A stretch of 64,000 bases of DNA from Epinephelus fuscoguttatus (taxonomy: Eukaryota > Chordata > Actinopteri > Perciformes > Serranidae). Positions within the stretch are counted from its first letter, which is position 1. The number at the start of each line of letters is the position of its first letter. Shown in pieces: positions 13,801 to 24,105 of this stretch. The stretch covers positions 35,626,996 to 35,690,995 of the forward strand of contig NC_064756.1 of assembly GCF_011397635.1 (NCBI RefSeq). The letters are read 5' to 3'. A program made the position numbers and the translations under genes. The notes beneath the pieces are model-generated. The model was not told the origin of the DNA. It ran no database searches and was given only the letters and a program-made list of their open reading frames with translations.

Positions 13801-16800
13801 ATGACTGATTTACCCAGGAACTGCTCACAAGCCACCCCCAGTAAGTCCTGATCTGTCATGACTTTGACCTGAGAAAACACAGTGAGGTGAGCTCATCTGA
13901 TAAAAGACCAAACTCTCAACATCTAGCGCCAAAGTATGTGATGGGTGAGCTATATTCTCTAGAACTGTGTTAAATATTTAAGCAAAAACTGTAAAAGGGA
14001 CAGTTTTGTGAAATGCGCTTGCAAATGTGGCACTCGTTTGCACATAGTGGCTGATCTATGCTCTTGCTGCTTAGTTGTTTACATGCAGGTGCCGTGTTTT
14101 CAGTCTCAGTTGCTAAATTGAATCACGAGGGCTTATATTGTGTGAGTGGCAGTTAATTTCTGCACGTGTGATAACAGATGAAGACATATGAGACCTGGTC
14201 CATGTAGGAATAGAGAGGACACTGGGATGTGGTCTTACCTGAGCCACCCCTGTGACAGTGATGGCTACCCCCTCTGCTGTCTCTACATCCTCACATCGGG
14301 GCTGCAGAGTCATGATCTCCAGAGTTATCCTACAGCAAGGAATAAAGGCACATTTTTTCGGCCATAAATAGAAGAATATCAAGTGGAAGAGATGTACGTG
14401 CAGACACCAACTCCATCAAAAGTCTCTACAGCTGTTAAAGCCAAATGATAGTTGATCCAGCAGTGATCAGCTGCGGTTGTCATCAGAAACAGACATTGTT
14501 TCATGTGACACTTCAAAGGGAAAAAATCTCATTACTCTACAGAAATATTTCCTTGTTTCCTCTCTCCTCACAAGGTTTCCTTGCATTTTATCAAGCATCT
14601 CCAGTGGGAGGGACTAAGATTCAAGGAAAAGAGAGAGATGAGGGAAATGTGGATGCAAAATAAGGTAATGGGATGAACCCAACATCCACCCACAGCTGTG
14701 CTTCATTACTCTGCCATTCTGCTGGCAATTTAACACGACTATATGAATCCAAGTACTGAACATCACAACAGAGCAATACTCAGGAAATGAGCTGATGGAC
14801 TATTGCTACTGTGACATGTGACAGTGCTGTGGAATATAAAACTGCTGTAATAAAATATTTGATATTCTAGTAGAGCTCAACCAGCCAACAACAACTGCTG
14901 CAAAAAATTAACCTGCACCTGTCTTGAGACACTGCATATTTAAGAGGGCAGGGCATATTTAAGCACACAAGAGCACACAATTCCTCTTAGAAAAGTGTAA
15001 ATGTGTAAGCTGGAAAAGAGAGAGACCTTTGAACCTGTGTACATTAGAAACAACAACACTGTGTGTAATAGTAGACAGAATATGGAAGACCAGCATCATC
15101 CACCCGACCACCACTTGCTTACCGACTGCCTGCAGATAATGGGACTGACTTCCCTGTGGAAATCCAAGACAGCAGAAGCCCATTTCAGTGTGGTCTTTTT
15201 AAAAACCTCTGACATTTCATCCAAATAACTTTGAACAGAGGGCTTTTATTAGTATAATCCAATTATATGCAAGGAGCAGCACTTGCTTTCACAAAAGCAT
15301 TTCAAGAAGATACTAAAAGGCCGACTCAAATTCAAGACAACATAAGAAATAGTAACTTATGTTTTAACAATGTTGTCACCTTTGGGTGTCTGAGATGAGC
15401 CACCAAGCCCAGGCCCAGCCTCCCACAGCATAGGTCTTTTGATCAGAGCCACAGCAACCACCTGAGGGAAGAGAATCAGTTACATAAAATCATCACTTTA
15501 TGTTCAATAATCTACTTGCTAAAACCTTAACAGCCAAATAACATTTTAATTATCTAAGTGCAAGAAAGGCAAAAGCAAACACAGAAATGCAGACTGCATT
15601 TAGTAAAAGCTGAATGCTGAGCAGTGTTCTGTTTTGTCAAATATTTATTTATCTTCAGGGTGTACACGCAGCAGGCAAACTACATACTATACATACACAC
15701 TATATACTACTATGCTATACAGCAGTAGTTCCAAGCCTGAAGGTCCGTACCGTTCCAGCAGATCACATAGTACACAGGAGGTGCTGTGGGATTAAAACAG
15801 ATGTCCCTCTAGGCTTCACTCGTGTAGTTTTACATTTTCAGGTCTTTAAAAATGTTTTAAATAAAACAGGATTACAAAATCACTCCTTAGTCGGTAACCC
15901 AAAGACACACACAACTAGCAGTGGTAAAAGAGGTACTGAGATTCTTTGCTTAGGTTAGTAAACATATCACTGTGTAAAAAAGACTCAATTATGAGAAGTC
16001 CTGAATTCAGAGAGTTGCTTCAGTAAAAGTACAGATGTATTATCAGCAACTTGTACTTAAAAAGTATCAAAACTACTCATGTTCAGAATGGCTCCTTCCA
16101 AAGTGGCGTCTTATTGTTGATTATTATGTTATTCAGTTTTTATCCCCAGTGAATACATCGGATAATGACATTTTTTAGTGTTAAAAGTAAAATTAATGTA
16201 TCTCAATAAAAAGTGCAATATTTTCTTCTGAAATGTAGTGAGGCAGAATTATTAAGTAGTGCGAAATGTTAATACTCAAAGTACAAGTATGTTAAAATTT
16301 TACTCTACAACAGTACTTGAGTAACTGTACTTAGTTACTTTTACCACTTGAAACTGGCGAAGATGGGTCACGTCAAGTAGGCATTGTTATGATTTAGGGG
16401 TCACAGGCCAAAACTATTGGGAACCACTGCTGTACACCATATAGCAGCTTTGAGATATTTCGTGTGCCAACACCACAGAGATGCCAAACACCCATGTGCA
16501 TTAAATAGGCTATTTAGTAATATTTGAACTGTGTGCTGTACCTTGCTGGACACACCTGCATTTCTACAGTAATCTAGAGATTCTAGACTGCATGATACCA
16601 TTCAGTGGTTCATTTTCAAACAATTAGGAAATAAGAAAACTAAGTTTAACCTCTGTAAATATTTGCCAAAACACATCACAGCTGAAGAAATCGTGGGAAA
16701 AAACGTCAAAAAACTTTTTACAGGTTTTGTTACTTTAGATACATTTGCACACAGATTGATCACTTCATTTAGCATTAACGTTATTTCCTGAGCTCTCCAA

Positions 16801-17367
16801 TGATTAGCTTAACACACCTGACTTGACGTTAACCTACATTACAGCATAAGCTGAGGGAGGATGAGCAAACCCGCCCCCCTTTACATCACCGTGGGCCAAA
16901 TTGAACTGACAGACTGCATCCGCAGATAACGTTAGTCGTTTTTATAGTAACTATTTACACATGCGTTCATGGTTGTATATTTAATTATAATTGACGATTT
17001 AACCGTAATGTTAGCTTATTATAACGGTCTACTGATAATAACGCCAACTTGCCGTGACTTCATTGCTTGCCAACGATGTTAGCATTACGGTTCTACGTTA
17101 AGCAAGCCGTGATTGATGATACTAACACTAATTTAATAGCTTTACACAGAGAATACATAGGCTACCTACACCATTTTTGGCATTAGCAGACAAGCTATAT
17201 TACTACAAACAAGAGTAAGATGAACGTTTGCCAGCTAGCCCCCGACATCAGTTAGCCAGTTAGCTCTTAAATGACAGCTAGCTTAGCGTCGCTAGCTCGG
17301 GGAAAATGGAACACCCACCAGAGACCACCAGAGCTTCGTTCGGCCCCACAGTTAAGCAGTTCCCCAT
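4897..17367 (-). CDS. flot2: Flotillin-2, complete, 11 coding exons
   Basis: Membrane-microdomain scaffold protein that hetero-oligomerises with flotillin-1 on the inner plasma membrane and endosomes. Coding exons in transcript order: 17319-17367, 15380-15461, 14239-14329, 13745-13868, 13080-13198, 11279-11392, 11063-11182, 10746-10960, 6977-7160, 5386-5535, 4897-4935. They sum to 1287 nt, 428 aa plus TGA, the same length as human flotillin-2, and all junctions are GT-AG with matching phases. The N-terminus [10 protein letters not shown] keeps Gly2 (myristoylation) and Cys4, Cys19 and Cys20 (palmitoylation in the family). Exons 2-6 encode the SPFH/band-7 domain ([14 protein letters not shown], then [16 protein letters not shown]). 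Exons 6-9 encode the Glu-Ala-rich coiled-coil flotillin region ([19 protein letters not shown]). Exons 10-11 end in [14 protein letters not shown] and [12 protein letters not shown]. Identification is from direct similarity to vertebrate FLOT2; which fish paralogue (a or b) cannot be decided here. Confidence 0.97.
4936..6976 (-). other. flot2: flot2 introns 10 and 9
   Basis: Apart from exon 10 (5386-5535), this stretch is intron: 4936-5385 and 5536-6976. No coding exons, element termini or structured RNA were recognised. Confidence 0.6.
7348..8792. mobile_element. TTAA-flanked fold-back element, 1.45 kb, flot2 intron 8
   Basis: Both ends carry TTAA (7348-7351 and 8789-8792), the target site used by piggyBac-type transposases. 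Termini are inverted: TTAAAGGGGCAAAAAGCGAA at the left, and the right reverse-complements to TTTAAAGGAGCAATGAGCGA. The interior has two large inverted-repeat pairs, roughly 7675-7760 with 7945-8030 and roughly 7805-7910 with 8190-8295, giving fold-back structure. It is rich in GCTAGC/CTCCGG and GC-richer than its surroundings. No transposase was found, so it would be non-autonomous. Confidence 0.75.
8793..10745 (-). other. flot2: Remainder of flot2 intron 8
   Basis: No coding exon or clear element boundary was recognised. Sequence is AT-rich with several open but featureless frames near 9213-9866. Confidence 0.55.
11393..13079 (-). other. flot2: flot2 intron 5 with a hAT-like terminus
   Basis: No exon is seen. 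The stretch 13022-13067 (ending CACAGCCCTA) looks like the terminus of a fish hAT MITE, whose consensus starts TAGGGCTGTG. A matching left terminus is only weakly suggested near 11528 (TAAGGCTGTG) with no target duplication, so element limits stay open. Confidence 0.4.
15723..16429. mobile_element. hAT-like MITE in flot2 intron 1
   Basis: The left terminus is CAGTAGTTCCAAGCC and the right end reads TTGGGAACCACTG, an inverted match to the widespread CAGTGGTTCCCAA hAT terminus. The 8 bp flanks CTATACAG (15715-15722) and CTGTACAC (16430-16437) agree at six positions. It encloses a second element (15919-16349). Confidence 0.65.
15919..16349. mobile_element. Nested MITE of the AGTACTT-rich fish family
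   Basis: The left end is CAGTGGTAAAAGAGGTACTG and the right end is CTTAGTTACTTTTACCACTT, an imperfect inverted pair. The interior is full of TACTCAAGTA and AAAGTA words. Related but degenerate copies occur at about 20385-20530, 29618-29760, 30300-30440, 31330-31630, 32150-33160 and 57940-58260. Confidence 0.6.
16446..16712. repeat. Direct repeat copy A, flot2 intron 1
   Basis: Similar in the same orientation to 17588-17885. Shared words include GAACTGTGTGCTGTACCTTG versus CTAACTGTGTGCTATACCTT, plus TAGACTGCATG, ACCTGCATTT and CATTTTCAA. The two copies flank flot2 exon 1, about 1.15 kb apart. Confidence 0.75.
17319..17367 (-). CDS. flot2: flot2 exon 1, acylated N-terminus
   Basis: First coding exon, 49 nt, giving 16 codons plus one base. 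The ATG on the minus strand is read at 17367-17365. The donor GTGGGT follows at 17318-17313. Gly18 is completed from the next exon, producing [11 protein letters not shown] as in other flotillin-2 proteins. Residue 5 is Leu where human has His. The exon is too short for ordinary ORF calling. It lies in GC-richer promoter-proximal DNA and is bracketed by two similar direct repeats (16446-16712 and 17588-17885). Confidence 0.93.
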
Positions 17368-17600
17368 GTTGACTCGAAGAGGCAAATTCAATAAGCAAGC
17401 AAACAGCGGGGTCCCTCACGGAGTTAAAGATGTATATGTTATCCGTTGTTCAATTTCAGATGTGAACGGTGCGAAAGACTCTCCACGTCTCTCACGACGA
17501 CAGCAACAACACAGCCCCGCCCAGGCGGGGAGGGGCTATGTTGTTGCTGTCGTAATGCGCACAGCAACTGAATACTGAGTAGCGTTCAGCTGCTCTGTGA
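17368..17600 (-). promoter_or_regulatory. flot2: flot2 promoter/5'UTR with GC boxes in a palindrome
   Basis: DNA just upstream of the flot2 ATG (higher coordinates) is locally GC- and CpG-enriched. It contains CCCCGCCC and GGCGGGG, Sp1/KLF-type boxes, inside a 57 bp near-perfect inverted repeat at 17497-17553. No TATA box is evident. The transcription start is not determined; this region is inferred as the core promoter from position and composition. Confidence 0.5.
17497..17553. repeat. 57 bp inverted repeat in the flot2 promoter
   Basis: The left arm 17497-17520 begins ACGACAGCAACAACA and the right arm 17530-17553 ends TGTTGTTGCTGTCGT. The arms are about 24 nt with two mismatches. The centre is GC-rich (CCCGCCCAGGCGGG) and could extend the stem. 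The structure lies about 130 bp upstream of the flot2 start codon. Confidence 0.85.
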
Positions 17601-17885
17601 TATGTTGTGTGCCAGTACAACAGAGATGGCAAACATCCATATGCATTAATTGGGCTAATTATTGTTATTCTAACTGTGTGCTATACCTTGCTTGACTCAC
17701 CTGCATTTTAACAGCAGTGCGGACATCCTAGACTGCATGGTAACATTCAGTGATGTTTCATTTTCAACAATACAGAAAGATCATATTTAATATAATTATA
17801 TTTTAGAATTTCATATGACAAATAAATTGATAAATTGATCGAATTATTCACAGTTGATACACGTTTGGGAGAAAGCTGCAAAAGG
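17588..17885. repeat. Direct repeat copy B, upstream of flot2
   Basis: Partner of 16446-16712 in the same order and orientation, with small insertions. It lies about 220 bp beyond the flot2 start codon, in the promoter-distal region. Confidence 0.75.
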
Positions 17886-18294
17886 CGCCACCGTTGCCAA
17901 GCAACAGTTGCTAGGCAGTAGTAGTGGCTAGGGTGGGAGGGTCTAATGGAAGAGTTGTCCGAGACGTTCTGTGACGTCACATAAGAAAATGTCTTTGATC
18001 TCTAGCCTAAATAGTGTTTCAAGGCTTACAGTGTAACAGGCTGTAGATGTATGAGCTAGCTAACTGATAACTTCAACCTAGATTATTTAGTTTTACATTG
18101 ACAAACCAGATAAGTCAGTGAAAACTGAGCCAAACAAAACTAAAAAAAAAGCATTGAGGATAATCATCCATAACAACATAGTTACATTTGCCACGAATAG
18201 GCCTATACCAGGACCTGTACAGACAGATGCCGAAGCTTAGAGGATATAGCCTGCTGTTCACCTACTGATGGAATCCTTTTTTTAAAAAGATGGA

Positions 18295-19060
18295 ATGGTG
18301 GTTGGTCATGCCCGCAAAATGTTAGATGCATTCAGAGCCAAGATGAAAATCTGGTGCTCACCTGGACTAAGGAGACAGAGAACAAGTCAGACCACCTCCC
18401 TGGAAGAACTTACTTGTGGTGAAGGCTCAGATCCTGGTCCTGCTACCGGCAATGATGCAAAAAACTTTTTAACATGCAAGGTGCATATTGAAGCTGCCTC
18501 AGAAGAGGCTGCATTTTGTGAACTTAATGTAGATATGTGCTCAGATTTCTCCATCATACCACCCTACATGTCAATAAGGTTATTCTGGAAAACTAAGTAG
18601 AGGTGACGATCCCTGTGCTTGGACTTTTAGAAGTGACCGCTTCATTCAAGTCCAGGTCTGTCTGTTCCTGCTTCCCTCATAATGGTTAGTGAAGGCCCTG
18701 CTCTGCTTGGAAGATAGGCTACTTGTTTAAAGCTTTTGAACAGAAAATCAGTACTGATACCATCCGCCGACCAAAAATCTGCAGACATATAAAATCTGAC
18801 ACCTTAAAATTAACATGCAAAGTGCATGTTAAAAGTACGTCAGGAGAAGCTGCAGACGTCTCATTACTGGTGGACACAGGGGGAGAATTCTCTGTTATAG
18901 GCTACCAGAGTCTTTGTTTAAGAAACATTTCTCTAAATGTCTCCTTTCTGACTCTGAGCTTGATCTGCAATTCTACTCAAATATGACCGTTCCAGTGCTT
19001 GGACTTTTACAAGCAATGGTCTCATTTGAGTCCAGGTCTGTTCTTGCGCCCTGTGGTTAA
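18295..19060 (+). pseudogene. Tandem remnants with an aspartic-protease-like DTG motif
   Basis: Two related segments lie in tandem. The first (about 18456-18690) encodes FLTCKVHIEAASEEAA; the second (about 18780-19060) encodes LTCKVHVKSTSGEAA followed by LLVDTGGEFSVIG. The DTG triad with hydrophobic flanks is the retropepsin active-site signature; the first copy has lost it (VDMCSDFSII). Both segments are followed by a similar CCAGTGCTTGGACTTTTA-type block, encoding VLGLL, in different frames relative to the motif. Stops and frame breaks interrupt both. I infer decayed copies of a retroelement-type protease domain, partially duplicated; no reverse transcriptase or LTR was recognised nearby. 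Confidence 0.5.
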
Positions 19061-19388
19061 AAAAAAAAAAAAAAAAAGCCCCGCACTGCTGGCGTTGGAC
19101 TTGTTCTCAGCTTTAAAATGGACAGTCATTGCTGACTCCAACCAGCGACCAAAAAAAGCATTGCATCTTCTGCAGGTTCTTCAAAATCTGCAGCTGTAGA
19201 AGAAGAGTTGGTGTTATGTAATGAAATGAGGTGTACTGGTTTACTCTGAGAGCTCTGGTTTTCCACGTGGAGTGATTATAAACATCTAATAAGTGAATCA
19301 ATAAAAGTAAATAAATAATACATTTCTGCTTGTCTCTCTTATCATTTACTGTAAGAGCTGCAAATATTTAATTCTGACTGCTGATTCG

Positions 19389-19925
19389 GTGTAACGACCT
19401 CAGACACGAAACTGGTGGACTCAAATGCACGACTCGCAGTAGGTTTAACAAAAGTATTTTACTTGGCAAAATCAATTTAAACAAAAGGCACTCTCAAGGA
19501 GGATATACAAAGTTCAAAACAAAACACTCACAATGAGGATCAAAAAAATATCACAACTTAGACTCAAACCTGATAACATGAAAACCTGGCATCACACAGA
19601 TTGAACAAGACGAACTGGCAACAAGACAAAGGGAGACAAGGACTATTTATACATGAGGTAAAGGAACACAGGTGAAACCAATCAGGGACGGGGTAGACAA
19701 TCACAATGGCAGGAAAATCACACAAACGGAAGTCAGGGTCTGAAACGAGAGGGAAAAGGTGAGTACAAAATAAAACAGGAAGTGCACGACGAGACTGGAC
19801 ATGAGTGACTTTAACTTAACATCAAGTGCTCATGACAACAAAGGACTAAACATGAAACTAAACTAAGGCATGACATAAAATATGAAACACTAAACATTAA
19901 AATTAACATACTTGACGAGACATAA
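19389..19925. repeat. Probable interspersed repeat, unclassified
   Basis: The segment contains CACAGGTGAAACCAATCAGG and GACAAGGACTATTTATAC, words I associate with a common fish interspersed repeat. No termini or coding potential were found, and the limits are approximate. Confidence 0.3.
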
Positions 19926-21320
19926 CATTCCGTTTGATTCATGCATTTCACATTTGTATTAGGTACAAAGAAAAAATTGTGTTCTTTTACAAGTATTTTT
20001 TTTTTCATATGAAAACCTCAGTATTGGAGTCTGTAAAGAGAGCATACTGAAGTTTTACTATCAGTTCAGTTTTAAATAGTACCTTTTTTTGTGAAAATGC
20101 ATGTGTTTGTGCAACACTGAGCATACACCTGGATACATCAGACTTGGATTATATTACTAAATGAGTTGTGTGAGAGTTTGTAAACAGGTGTTTGATATAG
20201 TTTTGCTATTGTCAGTAGGCCCCAGTCAATCAATAAATCAACATGTGGAGGAGAGTGACAAAATGAAAGTTTTCCTTACGAATTTAAGGTTACACAGCAT
20301 GACTAATTGTTTACAAATGTTTATTTTGTGGGTGAGGTTTTCTTCTGAGAGTGGCCATGGGTCATCCCTGCCATTAAGTAAAAGTACTTTACATCAAAAT
20401 ATTTAAGTACCAAAAGTAAAAGTACTCATTACGCAGACTGGCCCGTGTCATCATTATAATTACTGATGTATTAATGTGTTCATCAGTTTAATATTGCAGC
20501 TGGTAAAGGTGGAGGTCATTGTGATTACTTTGTTTACTACACTCTTAGAAGAAATTTTTCTATATAGAAGCTTAAGGGGTCTATAGCTTGATAAAAATTT
20601 GGCACCCTAAAAAGGTTCTAGCCACCTTATTCCTGAGGGCACTGTAGAAATGATTACTTCCAGTGAGATAGTGGAAGTAGCAGTAAGCTAGTTAGTCCCA
20701 TATCTGTGGTTAGTCCAGTGGCTACTCTTGGTGGCTAACTGCCAATGCTGGTTCTTTCTCGAAAGTAATTTGCCTTCACTTTAGCAAATACTGATTTAAC
20801 TAATGTTAACTTAGCATTTTCTAAAATGTCTTTGTGGAGCTCTGGTACCTGTTGCACTGTCCGTGTCTGTAACAACTAACAACCAGTCTAAGCTAAATTT
20901 TTGTCATCAGTGACTGTGTGTTGAACAAGTAACCAGAACAAAAAGGGACTGTTCCTGTTGCCAAAGGTACCATTGATATGAGAAATAAAACCACAAGAGT
21001 TTTACGAGACATAGCGAAAAAGTATTAAATCAGAATTTGCAGAGGAGAATGACACCTCGACTGACAGGTCCGTCACTCAACGTCAGTACATAATATCCCC
21101 GTCTGACTTCATTCTCAACTTACATTAGGAAATTGCTTGTTATAATATAAATTTAGCAACATACCTTGAAATATGTGTTTAGTCATTAGGGCTGAGAATG
21201 TGTTTCTGACGTACTTTATATCATATCAAATATGAATGCCAAAAGTTATTTCTTTTACTACCACTTTATATTACTATTACTGAAGTCTACTGCTAAATGC
21301 AGCATCATGTTTTGCTCAGA

Positions 21321-21780
21321 ACATCCATCCATCCATTTTCATCCACTTATCCAGGGCCAGGTCACGGGGGCAGCAGGCTGAGCAAAGCACCTCAGACATC
21401 CCTCTCTACAGCAACACTTTCCAGCTCCTCCTGGGGGACCCCAAGGCGTTCCCAGGCCAGACAAGATATGTAATCCCTCCAGCATGCTGGGTCTGCCCCA
21501 GGGCCTCCTACCAGTGGGACGTGCCCGGAAAACCTCCAGCGGGAGGCACCCAGGAAGCATCCTGATCAGATGCCCAAGCCACCTCAACTGACCCATTTCG
21601 ACGCGAAGGAACAGCAGCTCTACTCCGAGCTCCCTCTGGATGTCTGAGCTCCTCACCCTATCTCTGAGGCTGAGCCCAGCCACCCCACGGAGGAAACTAA
21701 TTTCCACCGCTTGTATCTGCGATCTCATTCTTTCGGTCACTACCCAGAGTTCATGACCATAGGTGAGGTTTGGGTAGATG
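21321..21780 (-). mobile_element. LINE 3' end (L2/Rex-like reverse transcriptase C-terminus)
   Basis: The minus strand encodes a frame containing SLRDRVRSSDIQRELGVE and QLRWLGHLIRMLPG, then PLEVFRARPTGRRPWGRP, the conserved C-terminal region of fish LINE reverse transcriptases. The copy ends at low coordinates in GGATGGATGGATG, the typical microsatellite-like 3' tail. It is 5'-truncated, as usual for target-primed insertions. The final part of the protein frame is shifted, so it is inactive. Confidence 0.88.
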
Positions 21781-21987
21781 GACCAGCAAATTCAGAACAG
21801 TTTTTAATAAATCAGAAGTTAAAAAGAACATGTAAACTGTGTCATTAACGCAGACAAGCGGAGGATTAGCTGGGAAACATCACATTTATTCACTTTACAT
21901 GGAGCTACAGTTGATACTGAATTATGTCAAATGTTTGCCACATGTGTTAGTACCTCTCAATAAGTCATTAGAAATCATAAATCAACT

Positions 21988-22169
21988 GGGGTGTTGGTGG
22001 CTTAGTGGTAGAGCAGGCGCCCCATGTACAAGGCTGTTGCCGCAGCGGCCCAGGATCGACTCCAGCCTGAGGCCCTTTGCTGCATGTTTCTCCCTCTCTC
22101 TCTCTCCTCCCTTCACACTTCACTATCCTACCAAATAAGGCAAAAAATGCCCCAAAAAATATATATATA
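21988..22169 (+). mobile_element. tRNA-derived SINE
   Basis: A box A-like TGGCTTAGTGGTAGAGCAGG and a box B-like GGATCGACTCC appear in tRNA order and spacing, followed by a CTCTCT-rich body and an A/TA-rich tail. A second, minus-strand copy is at 28330-28460. Confidence 0.85.
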
Positions 22170-22612
22170 AAAAAAGAAATTATAAATCATCTTTAGAAGG
22201 AGCAGATATTCTGCAATGTTAATGTTAAATATTTTACCAGAGCAAGGCAAGCTAATTGCTAGCGTGCTTGATTGAAAAGGAGAACAAAACAATGCTTTGA
22301 GATGGCTGTCAGAGATGGCAGAGGTATGATCACATAATCCTGTTTGAGCTATAACAGAAGGTGTGTTCCACATTTTATTTCCCAATTGCTCTTGGAAAGA
22401 AGAATAGAGTACTGTAAACACAATTTTGCCATTGAAAATCGTAGGTTTTGGTTCAGCGCCGGAAGTTGCACCCATAATTTACACAAGGTATCATAGGGGC
22501 TAGGAATATGGTGGCTATAGAACCATTTCAGAGGATAAATTTAAAAGTACCCCGGGGTTCTTTGTTGCTAAACAGAATGGTTCTATATAGAACCTTTTAA
22601 AGGTTCAATTAA

Positions 22613-23739
22613 TATCCCAAAGGCTTTGTCCCCCAGGTTTTGTTGGTTTTGGTCTTTTTCCACTACTAACCTATTGTAGATTGATGAAAAAGAAAAGAAG
22701 GGTTGTTTCAAATTGACTGTATTGGTCATCAAAAAGTAGTTGCACCATATCTAAACACAACTATACACAATATAAATCATATTCTACATTAGACAATATA
22801 AATCAAATATTACAGTAAACAAAACACTCCATGCACACACAACAATCAAAATATATCAGCATTACCTGTAAAATCAAAATACAATTGATTTTAAATATAA
22901 AATATCTCTGGACCATCCCCACCATTTCAAATTACCAAAAAGTATGAATGAATAGAGTGACAGATTCAAATGAATCAGCAGAAACAAAAGAACAATAGGT
23001 TTAAGATTTTTAATCTTGGCAAACGCTTTCTATAAAATTACTATTTAGATCAGTTACATCGTCACTGTGAAGGCTGATTGTAGATTTTTCTTACTCGTAC
23101 TCTTTTCTCACCATTACCTGGTTTGAAAAAAATAAAATAATGTTCTATAAATGACAGCGTGTTTCATCTGTTTGGGGTACTCTCTCTTGCATTGGAAGGA
23201 GTGGATTCCCATTGTCATGGGAGATGATGGAATGTGCTTGATGGTTCTTATGGAAAAGAAACATGTAAGGAACCTCCTGATAGAGTTTAAACTATACATG
23301 TAGGTCACTGACAAAACAAAATTGTCAGTGACAATGTGAAGATTCGACACATGGTGGAGGTCATTGTATGTAGCTATAATGATAAATCACAATTCATGAG
23401 TTGATTTACATTTTGTAATAATAATCTGAATCCGAAAAGTAACTAACCAGAAGAAAAAATACAGCCAGTGGGTAAAAGAGCTGTCAGGCAGCTGACTCTC
23501 TCTGTTGGTAACAATGAACATATGCAACAGATGAATTTCTGGACTTCCCTCAGGACATGTTGGAGGACTCCTGAACAACAGAACTTTAGACATGATGTGT
23601 ACCACTGTTTAGTTTGTTTTAATGTGTATCTTTCCTTTCCTTTTTTTATTCTTTTCTTATATGTCTTCTTTTTTGTTTCTCCTTCGTATTTCATATTTTT
23701 AAATACATATGACATATTGACAGGTTTTCGTGCTGTAGT
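22613..23739. other. Intergenic and slc35f2 3'UTR candidate
   Basis: No coding exon was recognised. On the minus strand an AATAAA lies at about 23645-23650, some 90 nt after the slc35f2 stop, and could be its proximal poly(A) signal. The rest is AT-rich without recognised elements. Confidence 0.45.
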
Positions 23740-24105
23740 TCACATTTTAGTGCTGCGTCCAACATCTACATCATCGCCTGGTTTGAGGCTTTGTGATGGC
23801 AATGAAGGTCTCTTCTTCCTTCTCCTCCTCCTCCTCTTCCTCCTATCCTCTCCTTCCCACTCCTTCTCCTTCTTTCCATCCCCCTGCTGATCCTCTTCAT
23901 AATGGCCCCCCTCAGTGGTGATTGTCACGGCCACCTCCTGCTTGGTGATGTCATTCTGAGCAGCCACAGGGTTTTCGTAGTAACATTCCTCGCAGATGGA
24001 GGAGGAGGTGGTGGGCTCTGTGCGGTCAGTGGGTGTTGGCACGGCATTGAAGGTGATGAAGCCAATGAGGATGACCACCAGTGAGACCAGGTAGAGCCCA
24101 GAGAA
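23740..24105 (-). CDS. slc35f2: slc35f2 last coding exon with polybasic tail
   Basis: It encodes the last membrane helix ([19 protein letters not shown]), then a cytosolic tail. The tail has an acidic stretch ([20 protein letters not shown]), then an Arg/Lys run ([14 protein letters not shown]). The run comes from an imperfect triplet polypurine tract on the coding strand (about 23812-23850). Human F2 has a shorter, non-basic tail, so this extension is lineage-specific. Confidence 0.9.
   Translation of the reverse strand, partial: FSGLYLVSLVVILIGFITFNAVPTPTDRTEPTTSSSICEECYYENPVAAQNDITKQEVAVTITTEGGHYEEDQQGDGKKEKEWEGEDRRKRRRRRRKKRPSLPSQSLKPGDDVDVGRSTKM

Larger units (their letters stand above)
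20545..22612. mobile_element. About 2.07 kb inverted-repeat element hosting a LINE and a SINE
   Basis: The left end (TTCTATATAGAAGC, then GGTTCTAGCCACCTTATTCC) is inversely repeated at the right end (reverse complement GGTTCTATATAGAACC, then GGTTCTATAGCCACCATATT). The inverted ends extend about 90 nt imperfectly. Inside are a minus-strand LINE fragment (21321-21780) and a plus-strand SINE (21988-22169). No transposase was seen and the exact boundaries are uncertain. Confidence 0.6.

Noticed and set aside
21988-22169. Functional tRNA gene
   Set aside because: Box A and box B are present but no cloverleaf or acceptor pairing can be drawn, and a second copy with a SINE body exists.
23468-23890. 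140 aa plus-strand frame with a long Phe/Leu stretch
   Set aside because: It is the complement of the purine-rich slc35f2 tail exon and adjacent T-rich DNA; no start context or family similarity.
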